Assembly (NCBI GenBank): GCA_021769525.1
Contig: JAETSQ010000008.1
Coordinates: forward strand, 1 to 64,000
Length of the DNA stretch: 64,000 nucleotides
Reading direction: 5' to 3'
Source: Oscillospiraceae bacterium
Lineage (GTDB): Bacteria > Bacillota > Clostridia > Oscillospirales > Ruminococcaceae
Part shown: piece by piece, positions 39,791 through 48,127 of the stretch
Numbering within the stretch: the first letter of the stretch is position 1
Layout of the letters: each line of letters opens with the position of its first letter
The notes under the pieces: model-generated
The model's database searches: none
What the model was told of the DNA's origin: nothing
The model's input: the letters and a program-made list of their open reading frames with translations, nothing else
Position numbers and translations under genes: made by a program

Positions 39791-40558
39791 TTACCGGGAC
39801 GCTGCCTTGACGATGGCGGCGAAGTCCGGGGCCTTCAGGGAGGCGCCGCCGATGAGGCCGCCGTCCACGTCGGGCTGGTCCAGGAGCTCCTCGGCGTTTT
39901 TGGCGTTCATGCTGCCGCCGTACTGGATGGTGATGCCGTCGGCGGCCTCCTTGTCGTAGAGCTTCTCCACCACGGTGCGGATGTAGTGGTTCACCTCGTT
40001 TGCCTGGGCGGCGGTGGCCGTCTTGCCGGTGCCGATGGCCCAAACCGGCTCATAGGCCAGGATGATGTTTTTAAGCTCGTCCTTGGTGACGCCCCCCAGG
40101 GCCACCTTGGTCTGCATCCCCACGATCTCCTCGGTGATGCCGGCCTCCCGCTGCTCCAGCAGCTCGCCGATGCAGAGGATCACCTTTAGGCCGGCGTTCA
40201 GGGCGGCACGGACCCGCTTCTGGACGGTGACATCGGTCTCCCCGAAGTACTGGCGGCGCTCCGAGTGGCCGATGACCACATACTCCACCCCCAGCTCCCG
40301 GAGCATCGGGGCGGAGATCTCTCCCGTGAAGGCGCCGGACTCCGCCCAGTGGCAGTTCTCCGCGCCCACGGCGATGTTGGTGCCCTGGGTGGCCGCCAGG
40401 GCGGTCTCCAGGTTGGTATAGGGAACGCAGATGACCACGCCGCAGTCCGCCTCCTTCACCAGGGGCAGGAGCTCCTGGATGAGGGCCTTGGCCTCCGGAC
40501 GGGTCTTGTTCATCTTCCAGTTTCCGGCGATGACCGCCTTGCGCAGCTTCTTATTCAT
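39791..40558 (-). CDS. tpiA: Triosephosphate isomerase
   Basis: [44 protein letters not shown]. Confidence 0.98.
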   Translation of the reverse strand: MNKKLRKAVIAGNWKMNKTRPEAKALIQELLPLVKEADCGVVICVPYTNLETALAATQGTNIAVGAENCHWAESGAFTGEISAPMLRELGVEYVVIGHSERRQYFGETDVTVQKRVRAALNAGLKVILCIGELLEQREAGITEEIVGMQTKVALGGVTKDELKNIILAYEPVWAIGTGKTATAAQANEVNHYIRTVVEKLYDKEAADGITIQYGGSMNAKNAEELLDQPDVDGGLIGGASLKAPDFAAIVKAASR

Positions 40559-40590
40559 AGTCGATACTCTCCTTTTCTGTCTGGCTTCGT

Positions 40591-41457
40591 TTACTTTATT
40601 TCAGGACCTTCCCCGGAGGGGGGCGGGTCCTGGGGATCCGGATAAGGGGATTGGGACGGCTGGGGTCCGGGCTGGCCGGACGGCGCCTGTCCCCACGGAC
40701 CGCCGTAAGGGGCGTTTTGCTGGGGCGGCTGGTTCCACTGGGTAGTATAGGGGCCGCTTTGCTGGGGAGGCTGGCCCCATTGGGTGGTATAGGGACCGCC
40801 CTGCTGAGGCGGCTGGTTCCACTGGGGGCCGTAAGGGCCGCCCGGATAGGGACCGGCGGGGCCCTGGGGATAGGCTCCGGGGGGAGGATACCCGCCCATC
40901 CGGGCGGAAACAGGCACCCGGTCCCGGAGGACAAAGAGGATGATGGCCTGGGCCATGCCGCTAAAGATCACCGAGAGAACGGTGAACAGCACCTCTTTGC
41001 CGGGGGCGTAGTCGCAGTAGAGGTTATAAAGGGCGATGGCCATAAGCACTGTAAAGGCCAGCCCGATGAGGCTGCCGATGCTGGAAAAGAGATTTTCCCA
41101 CAGCATGGGGGGATAATCCCAGTCGTAGTACAGGTAGTCGGTGAACTCCTCCAGGAAAGCGAGGGAAGCGCCGCCGCCGAGGAAGCGGACCAGATCCAGC
41201 ACCGGGAGGATGACCGAGAACTTCCAGGCCCTGCCGGTGCGGCTGATGCCGGACCGCTCGCAGAGGGTGCCCAGCAGGTGGTTGTTGGCAAAGGGCACCC
41301 AGGCCAGACCGGGGCTGGGCAAGCCGGCGTTGCGGGCCATGCGGGAGAGGGCCATCCCCTTGAGGACATACTCCACCACAAGGATGACCAGCCAGATCAG
41401 AAGAAACACCGCGATGATGCCGAACAGAGTGAGGAAAAATTCCTCCATTTCATACAT
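40591..41457 (-). CDS. Multi-TM membrane protein with P/Q/G/Y-rich C-terminal repeats (paralog 3)
   Basis: ALSRMARNAGLPSPGLAWVPFANNHLLGTLCERSG core; tail WNQPPQQGGPYTTQWGQPPQQSGPYTTQWNQPPQQN...EGPEIK. Confidence 0.8.
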   Translation of the reverse strand: MYEMEEFFLTLFGIIAVFLLIWLVILVVEYVLKGMALSRMARNAGLPSPGLAWVPFANNHLLGTLCERSGISRTGRAWKFSVILPVLDLVRFLGGGASLAFLEEFTDYLYYDWDYPPMLWENLFSSIGSLIGLAFTVLMAIALYNLYCDYAPGKEVLFTVLSVIFSGMAQAIILFVLRDRVPVSARMGGYPPPGAYPQGPAGPYPGGPYGPQWNQPPQQGGPYTTQWGQPPQQSGPYTTQWNQPPQQNAPYGGPWGQAPSGQPGPQPSQSPYPDPQDPPPSGEGPEIK

Positions 41458-41474
41458 AGCGTCACATCCTCTCA

Positions 41475-42170
41475 TTACAGTTCCGGGCCGTTTGGGCCGG
41501 AAACATCTTCCCTAGGGGGATAGAGGGTATCCCGGTCCAGGGGCAGGCGGTTTAGGCCCACCGGCGGGTCGTAGTACCGCCGCTCCGGGGGCGGGCCATT
41601 GCCCCAGCCGGTGGTAAAGGAGCCGGAGCCGGGAGCGCAGGGGGGAGACTGCCCGCCGGCGGAGAGGGGGATCCGGCTGCACAGGAGCATCAGGAAAATG
41701 GCGGGGGCAATGGAGGAGAAGAGAAAGCTCAAAACGGTATAGAGCCCCGCCTGGGCCGGGGAATAGTCGCTGTACAGGTAGTACAGCCCCGCCGTGGCCG
41801 CCACCAGGAATATCAGCCGGAAGAGCTGCTGGAGCCCGTACCCGGTGTAGCTGTAGAGGAAAGAAACATCGGGGAGAAGGTATTCCCAGAGCATGATCTG
41901 GAGAGTGGAAGGACTCAGAAGGCTGAGGATGGGCAGGATCGCCGCCAGGTGCCACCGCCGGCCGGTGCGAAAGGTGACGGACCGGTCGCAGAGCCGCCCC
42001 TGGATGTAATACTTGGCAAAGGGGACCCAGGCCAGGACGGAATAGGCCGTCCCGGCGTTTTTTGCCATCTGCCAGAGGGCGAAGGAGTGGACAAAGTAAA
42101 CCCCGACAGCCAGCAGGCCGGCCAGCAAGAGCACACCCAGCAGCAGGTACATCCCGCCCATATCAAACAT
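41475..42170 (-). CDS. Multi-TM membrane protein (paralog 2)
   Basis: ALWQMAKNAGTAYSVLAWVPFAKYYIQGRLCDRSV core, same layout, C-term NGPEL. Confidence 0.8.
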   Translation of the reverse strand: MFDMGGMYLLLGVLLLAGLLAVGVYFVHSFALWQMAKNAGTAYSVLAWVPFAKYYIQGRLCDRSVTFRTGRRWHLAAILPILSLLSPSTLQIMLWEYLLPDVSFLYSYTGYGLQQLFRLIFLVAATAGLYYLYSDYSPAQAGLYTVLSFLFSSIAPAIFLMLLCSRIPLSAGGQSPPCAPGSGSFTTGWGNGPPPERRYYDPPVGLNRLPLDRDTLYPPREDVSGPNGPEL

Positions 42171-42188
42171 CGGGGCTCTCCTCCTTTA

Positions 42189-42243
42189 GAAGCCGTACGC
42201 ACGGCCATCGGATGCCATCCGGCTGTGAATACAGGCTCTTACA
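42189..42243. repeat. Partial copy of the MITE-like repeat (right-end half)
   Basis: cggatgccatccggctgtgaatacaggctctta resembles the right end of 44525-44696 (gatggcgttggatggttgtgaatacgggttctta). Confidence 0.5.
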
Positions 42244-43132
42244 GCTCCGGGCCGTTGCGGTTTTCCCCCTCGTCGCGGGGGCGCTCCGGGGGCGGAGCAG
42301 GGGTCTGGGGATTTTTGGGGTCATATCCGCCGGAGGGGAAGTTCCGGGAGGGGTCGTAGGGCTGCTGGGCCGGGGGCTGGTAATAGCTCCCCTGCCCCTG
42401 GTAAAAGGACTGCCCCTGCCCCGAATAGGGGCTCCCCTGCTGGTACGGGGGCTGCTGCCCCTGGTAGAACTGGGGCCCCTGGCCCTGATAGGGCTGGCCG
42501 GGGTTGGTGGTGTAGGCGGTGTTCTGGGGGCCGTAGGCCGGCGGCGGATAGCCCTGTCCGGGTGCCGGGCCCTGGCTCCACTGGTGGTACCGGTCGTACT
42601 TGGGCCGCCCGTAGGGGAAGGGGCCGAAACCGGCCACCGAGACCGGGACGGTGTTCATCTCCACCAGGAGGAAGATCCAGTAGATGCCGAAGAACAGCCC
42701 CAGCAGGAAGAAGAGGATGGCGTTATCCGGGGCGTAGTCCTTGAAGATGTAATAGAGGGCGTAGTAGTACAGCACTGCTCCCGCCAGGCCGCCGATGATG
42801 AGCAGGAAAAGGCTGAGGCCCACCAGGGCGTTGAAGTCCGAATCCGCCAGGGCCAGGGGAATGAGCAGCACCAGCGCCGCCAGGGGCACGCCCTGGAGGA
42901 TAGCAGCCCAGCGGGCCAGGTGCCTGGGGCGCTGGGTGTAGGTGTAGATGGACCGCTCCGCCAGCAGGCCGGCGACCCAGGCGTTGCCCACCGGGATAAA
43001 GGCCAGCCAGGGGCGGGGGATGCCGGCGTGCTTTGCCATCCGGTAGAGGCCGAAGTTGGTCAGCACCCAGACGCCTCCCAGAATGACAAGATAGAAGAGC
43101 AGGACCATAACGATGGTGGCAGCCATAGCCAT
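42239..43132 (-). CDS. Multi-TM membrane protein with P/Q/Y/G-rich tail (paralog 1); start uncertain
   Basis: GLYRMAKHAGIPRPWLAFIPVGNAWVAGLLAERSI core; tail GQGQSFYQGQGSYYQPPAQQP...NGPEL. Confidence 0.75.
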   Translation of the reverse strand: MAMAATIVMVLLFYLVILGGVWVLTNFGLYRMAKHAGIPRPWLAFIPVGNAWVAGLLAERSIYTYTQRPRHLARWAAILQGVPLAALVLLIPLALADSDFNALVGLSLFLLIIGGLAGAVLYYYALYYIFKDYAPDNAILFFLLGLFFGIYWIFLLVEMNTVPVSVAGFGPFPYGRPKYDRYHQWSQGPAPGQGYPPPAYGPQNTAYTTNPGQPYQGQGPQFYQGQQPPYQQGSPYSGQGQSFYQGQGSYYQPPAQQPYDPSRNFPSGGYDPKNPQTPAPPPERPRDEGENRNGPEL

Positions 43133-43267
43133 AGAGTGGATCACATTCCTTTCTGTGGCGGGGAAAATGACAGCCGGGAAGAAAAGCCGCCCCGGCCGCC
43201 GTATCCCCAAAATCTGTGAAGCGGGGGACGGGCGGTTTTCCGTCCGTCCCCCCATCAGGCGCTGTAT

Positions 43268-44479
43268 TTACTTATCCGCGATGGCCGCGATGCCGGGAAG
43301 GACCTTGCCCTCCAGGTACTCCAGGGAGGCGCCGCCGCCGGTGGAGATGTGGGTCATCTTGTCGGCGTAGCCAAGCTGCATCACAGCGGCCGCGCTGTCG
43401 CCGCCGCCGATGACGGTGGTGGCGTCGGTCTCCGCCAGGGCCTTGGCCACGGCGTTGGTCCCGGCGGCAAGGACCGGGTTCTCAAAGACGCCCATGGGGC
43501 CGTTCCAGACGACGGTCTTGGCCTCCTTGGCGGCGGCGGCAAAGAGCTCCTGGGTCTTGGGGCCGATGTCCAGGCCCATCTTATCCGCGGGGATCTTGTC
43601 GGAATCCACCACCTGGGTCTCCACAGGCCCGTCGATGGGGTCGGGGAAGGCGGCGGCGACGACGGTATCGATGGGCAGCAGGAGCTTTACGCGCTTCTCC
43701 TCCGCCTTCTTCAGCATATCGGCGCAGTAGGCCACCTTCTCGTCGTCCACCAGGGAGGTCCCGACTTCATAGCCCTTGGCCTTCAGGAAGGTGTAGGCCA
43801 TGCCGCCGCCGATGATGAGGGTATCCACCTTGTTTAAGAGGTTCTCGATGACGCTGAGCTTATCCGCCACCTTGGCGCCCCCCAGGATAGCCAGGAAGGG
43901 CCGCTGGGGATCCTCCACGGCGTTGCCCAGGTACTTGATCTCCTTCTGCATCAGGTAGCCCACGGCGGTCTCCTTCACAAAATCGGTGACCCCGGCGGTG
44001 GAGCAGTGGGCCCGGTGGCAGGAGCCGAAGGCGTCGTCCACGTAGACATCGCAGAGGGAGGCCAGGTCCTTGGAGAAATCCTCGATGTTCTTGGTCTCCT
44101 CCTTGCGGAAGCGGGTGTTCTGGAGAAGGACCACGTCCCCGTCCTTCATGGCGGCCACGGCAGCCTTGGCGTTGTCGCCCACTACGGTATCGTCATTTGC
44201 GAAGACCACGGTCTTGCCCAGCAGCTCGGAAAGGCGGACCGCCACGGGAGCCAGGGAGAACTTCTCCTCCGGGCCGTTCTTGGGCTTACCCAGGTGGGAG
44301 CAGAGGATCAGGCGTCCGCCCTTGTTCATCAGGTATTTGATGGTGGGCAGGGCGGCCACGATGCGGTTATCGTTGGTGATCTTCCCTTCCTTCATGGGAA
44401 CATTGAAGTCGCACCGCACCAGCACCCGCTTGCCGGCGACCTCAAGGTCTTCGATGGTGACTTTGTTGTAGGTGATCAT
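43268..44479 (-). CDS. pgk: Phosphoglycerate kinase
   Basis: [50 protein letters not shown]. Confidence 0.98.
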   Translation of the reverse strand: MITYNKVTIEDLEVAGKRVLVRCDFNVPMKEGKITNDNRIVAALPTIKYLMNKGGRLILCSHLGKPKNGPEEKFSLAPVAVRLSELLGKTVVFANDDTVVGDNAKAAVAAMKDGDVVLLQNTRFRKEETKNIEDFSKDLASLCDVYVDDAFGSCHRAHCSTAGVTDFVKETAVGYLMQKEIKYLGNAVEDPQRPFLAILGGAKVADKLSVIENLLNKVDTLIIGGGMAYTFLKAKGYEVGTSLVDDEKVAYCADMLKKAEEKRVKLLLPIDTVVAAAFPDPIDGPVETQVVDSDKIPADKMGLDIGPKTQELFAAAAKEAKTVVWNGPMGVFENPVLAAGTNAVAKALAETDATTVIGGGDSAAAVMQLGYADKMTHISTGGGASLEYLEGKVLPGIAAIADK

Positions 44480-44524
44480 GGCAAATCTTCTCCTTCCTTT
44501 TTGTAAAGGGGGCTTCTCCCCCGG

Positions 44525-44696
44525 TTTTAGAACCTGTATTCATAGCCGGACGATGCCGGCAGGACAAGGGATTTTTTCGCCCTGCAAGGCAAAAAACCGC
44601 AGAAATACTTGCTGTATTTCAAGGTTTTTTAACGCGGCAGGACGGAAAAAGACCCGGCCTGATGGCGTTGGATGGTTGTGAATACGGGTTCTTAGG
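44525..44696. mobile_element. MITE-like element with terminal inverted repeats
   Basis: Left end ttagaacctgtattcatagcc vs reverse complement of right end ctaagaacccgtattcacaacc; ~172 bp, no ORF. Confidence 0.65.
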
Positions 44697-44868
44697 TTTA
44701 CTTCCTTATTTTACCCGATTCCGTCCCCGATTACAAGGGATTTTCCGCAAAAGGGAGGATGGGGGCGCGACATTTGTTAAATGCTTATCAAATAAGCGGG
44801 CGGAGCTCCCGCCTTTTTGATGAAGTTTCAGAAACGGCGGCGGAGAATGTATGTGAAAGCGCGCAAAA

Positions 44869-44909
44869 GAACCCCCGCCGTGGTGGAGACACAGCGGGGG
44901 CTTTTTTAT
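44869..44909. terminator. Terminator-like hairpin downstream of the surface protein gene
   Basis: gaacccccgccgtggtggagacacagcgggggctttttt. Confidence 0.6.
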
Positions 44910-44966
44910 GGAAGAAACCGCACACACATGAAAAGCGGGATCTTCTGATTGAGGGAGGTCTGCCGC

Positions 44967-46145
44967 TTATTTCTTCAGGGAGACAGCGGCGGCGGAGACC
45001 AGAGCGACAGCGGCCAGAGCGGTGGCGATGCCAACAACGTCGTTAGCGCCGGTGTCGGGGTTGGGGTTGGTGGTGTCAGCGGGAGTCTCGACAGCGTCCA
45101 CGGGCAGGGGCTTGTCGGACATAACGAAGTGCTCAGGCATGGTGCGGGTCTTCAGGATGTAGCAGCCCTCGTCGTCGTCCCAGTTGACCTTCTTGCCGAT
45201 GCCGGCGGCGCCAGCATTCTGCTTGCCGTTCATGTCGACCAGCTTGCCGTCCACCCACTCATAGAAGTAGGTCTCGCCCTCTTCCTTGTAGATGCGGGCG
45301 GTGGCGGTGCTGTTGAAGGTGGTGTTGGGGTGATTCAGGAAGGAGATCTCGGCGTCCTCATCGGCAAAGGCCTTCAGAACGTCGGTGATGGGGTCAACAT
45401 CGCTGTAGAGGTACAGCTTGTCGCCATCGTAGACGCGGACGGTAACGTCCACATCGGGGTCAGCGGTGCTGTAGTCCAGGTCGCCGTAGTTGTCAGCGCC
45501 GGTGTCCTTCTTGACCTTCCAGACGATCTTCTCGCTGGCGGCAAAGACATCGCTCAGGTTGTTGGTAGACATCGGGGCCTTACCACTATCAACAACAACT
45601 GTAGGATTCTTCGCGGCAACGTCGCCGCTGGTGTTGATGATCAGGGCCTCTTCATTCAGCATATAGCCGACGGTGCCCTGAATGCGGACAACGATGTTCT
45701 CCGGCTTGAAGGTCTTGCCGACCTTCTTGCCCTTCAGGGTGAACTCAACGTCCAGGGTGCTGGTCGTGGTCTTGCCATAATTCTCAGCCAGCTTGATCTC
45801 CACACGCTCTTCGGCGTTGTTGATCTTGATGCCCTGGCTGCCGCCGGCAACCAGCTTCTTGCCATCGGTGAACTTGATGCTGGTGATGGTGTAGTTGTCG
45901 GTGTTGATGCTCTTGACAACAGTTTTGCCACCGATGTTGGCATCCTTGCCATTGCCATCCTTGGCGAGCATGAAGTTGGCGGGATCCTTACCAACAATAC
46001 CGGAATCGGTGACTTTAATGGTCTTGCCGGGGAGCCAGCTCTTGAAGCCGTTGCCGGTGGAGTCAGTGGGGTTGGTGACTGTGGCGGCAAAGGCAACGGT
46101 CGCCATCATCATGACGGCCAGAACCAGTGCGAGAACCTTTTTCAT
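44967..46145 (-). CDS. Secreted surface protein with C-terminal NPDTG-type sorting signal
   Basis: Signal peptide MKKVLALVLAVMMMATVAFA; C-term NPNPDTGANDVVGIATALAAVALVSAAAVSLKK. Confidence 0.75.
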   Translation of the reverse strand: MKKVLALVLAVMMMATVAFAATVTNPTDSTGNGFKSWLPGKTIKVTDSGIVGKDPANFMLAKDGNGKDANIGGKTVVKSINTDNYTITSIKFTDGKKLVAGGSQGIKINNAEERVEIKLAENYGKTTTSTLDVEFTLKGKKVGKTFKPENIVVRIQGTVGYMLNEEALIINTSGDVAAKNPTVVVDSGKAPMSTNNLSDVFAASEKIVWKVKKDTGADNYGDLDYSTADPDVDVTVRVYDGDKLYLYSDVDPITDVLKAFADEDAEISFLNHPNTTFNSTATARIYKEEGETYFYEWVDGKLVDMNGKQNAGAAGIGKKVNWDDDEGCYILKTRTMPEHFVMSDKPLPVDAVETPADTTNPNPDTGANDVVGIATALAAVALVSAAAVSLKK

Positions 46146-46609
46146 TTCTGTTTTCCTCCATTTAAAATTTTAATCTTTGGACGGGGGCTCTCCACTTCCC
46201 TCGTCTGCATCCATAATATTACAAATCGTAACTCTGTTGGTAAACTGAAATCGAACAATTTTAAGAAAATTTGCGTCTCTATCCTGGAATATTCGTGGAA
46301 ACACAAAAGTTTTGCGTGTAGAATATGTAAAAATTCCGTAATCACAAATTGGGCGAGTACAAAAAGAATGTGCAAAATATTTCAAAACGTAATTTATAGG
46401 ACGACAAATATGCTGTAAACTGTCCGATAGACGACAAAAACAGCGCAAAACACCGACCAATTTTTTGTGTAATCTTTTCCACAAAAACAGCACAAAAAAG
46501 AAGATGACAACCAAGCTACAATTTGGTACGGCACCCCCTTTCTTTAAGGATTGTTCATATCTCCTTGGCAAAATAAGGGAAGAAAAAAGGAAGGGGGCGG
46601 CATCCGCCT

Positions 46610-47170
46610 ATGAAGAATAAGATCCTGGCGGCCCAGCAGGAGGACGCCGCCCGCCGCTTAGTGAGCACGGCACTCCTGCGGGAGGGGTTTTCGCCGGTCC
46701 TTTCCGAGGAGGAGTCCGGCCAGCTGGAGGGCGGGGAAAGAAGGGTGGTCATCACCTACCAGATCCACGTCACCGGCAGCGGCAGCACCGCCCCGGTGCA
46801 GACCATCACCATGGCGGCAAAGCCGGAGGAGCTGCTGGCCTACACCGGCGGCCTGCGGATGGACCGGGTGGAGTTCGGCCGCCTGGCCATCAGTTACCGG
46901 GCCCGCTCGGTGACCATCGGGGGGAGGGAGCTCTGCCTGACCCTGAAGGAATTTGAGCTGCTGGCCTACCTGGCCTACCACAAGAACCTGGTGCTCACCC
47001 GCAGCCAGCTCCTGGGGGCGGTGTGGGAGATGGACTACCAGGGGGACATCCGCACCGTGGACAGCCACATCAAGTGCCTGCGCCAGAAGCTGGAGGAGTA
47101 CGCCCGCTGCATCGTTACGGTGCGGGGCATCGGCTATATGTTCCAGTGGGAGGATACGCTGATCGGATAG
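46610..47170 (+). CDS. OmpR/PhoB-type winged-helix DNA-binding protein lacking a receiver domain
   Basis: LTLKEFELLAYLAYHKNLVLTRSQLLGAVWEMDYQGDIRTVDSHIKCLRQKLEEYARCIVTVRGIGYMF; N-terminus lacks REC Asp/Lys motifs. Confidence 0.8.
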   Translation: MKNKILAAQQEDAARRLVSTALLREGFSPVLSEEESGQLEGGERRVVITYQIHVTGSGSTAPVQTITMAAKPEELLAYTGGLRMDRVEFGRLAISYRARSVTIGGRELCLTLKEFELLAYLAYHKNLVLTRSQLLGAVWEMDYQGDIRTVDSHIKCLRQKLEEYARCIVTVRGIGYMFQWEDTLIG

Positions 47171-47236
47171 CGGTCCGCAGGCAGGAGGCCGAGGGCGGCG
47201 GTCCCGCGGCGCGCGGAAAGATTTTAAAGAGGACAT

Positions 47237-47277
47237 AAAAAAGGCGCTGTGCCGGAATGACCGGCACAGCGCCTTGA
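47237..47277 (+). terminator. Rho-independent terminator-like hairpin
   Basis: aaaaaaggcgctgtgccggaatgaccggcacagcgcctt. Confidence 0.65.
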
Positions 47278-47374
47278 CCTGTTTTACAGGGCCGCAAGGT
47301 CTGTGTGGGGTTTAACATGATGCGGCGATTCTGTCCGGGGGTGGAGCCTACAAAGATCGTTGCTTAAAACCGCA

Positions 47375-47416
47375 TACACAGCAAAAAGCACCGGTCTGAT
47401 GACCAGTGCCTTTTGT
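47375..47416 (-). terminator. Terminator for tRNA-Ala
   Basis: Minus strand: aaaaggcactggtcatcagaccggtgctttttgc. Confidence 0.65.
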
Positions 47417-47417
47417 T

Positions 47418-47493
<76 letters not shown>

Positions 47494-47821
47494 GTGACAA
47501 CGAAAATTATTATACCCGACCGACACCCAAAAGTCAATACCTTTTTTCTTTTTCGCAGAATTTTCCCTCGGATCTTGCATAAAAGATGACGGGGTGCCGG
47601 TAAAATTAAGAGGTCCGGGGCCCTTTGCGCGGCTCCGGACGCTCCTCTCGTCACGGCCAAACACCTTGGATGCAGCCTATGTCTCCGGGCAGCCGCTAAA
47701 ATTCTGCACAAAGGTAAGGCCCCCTCGTATGAGGGGGCCGGGTAGGGGCTGGCCGCGGGGCCTGCCCCGCTGTCTCGCTTGAACAGTTTAGATGCCTGGG
47801 GTTCACCCGCTGATTTCGGAC

Positions 47822-47863
47822 AAAACAAAAGGCCCGGAGCCACACAAATGGCTCCAGGCCCTG
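47822..47863 (-). terminator. Terminator for tRNA-Lys
   Basis: Minus strand: ccagggcctggagccatttgtgtggctccgggccttttgtttt. Confidence 0.65.
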
Positions 47864-47866
47864 GCC

Positions 47867-47942
47867 TGGTGATCCATCGGAGGTTCGAACTCCGGACCCT
47901 TTGATTAAAAGTCAAATGCTCTGCCAACTGAGCTAATGGATC
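47867..47942 (-). tRNA. tRNA-Lys(TTT)
   Basis: Minus strand GATCCATTAGCTCAGTTGGCAGAGCATTTGACTTTTAATCAAAGGGTCCGGAGTTCGAACCTCCGATGGATCACCA; anticodon TTT. Confidence 0.95.
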
Positions 47943-48127
47943 GTGTACATTCCAAGGGATCCGCCGAAAAGGGGACAGCTACATTATTATAACAACCGCC
48001 CCTGCCCTTGTCAACCTTTTCCGGGAGATTTTGGGGCGGGGAAAGGATTTTTCCGGCAGGCCATGACAAACAGACCGGTTTGGTTTATAATAAAAGCAGA
48101 AGGAGCCGAAGGGAGGGAAGAACGGCT

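Noticed and set aside
40651-40900. Tandem DNA repeats as a possible minisatellite or regulatory repeat
   Set aside because: They encode the in-frame PQ-rich protein tail of the membrane paralog, so they are treated as coding repeats.
46142-46571. Minus-strand ORFs in the AT-rich region upstream of the surface protein
   Set aside because: No RBS or recognizable domain; overlapping frames in low-GC DNA suggest non-coding promoter/leader sequence.
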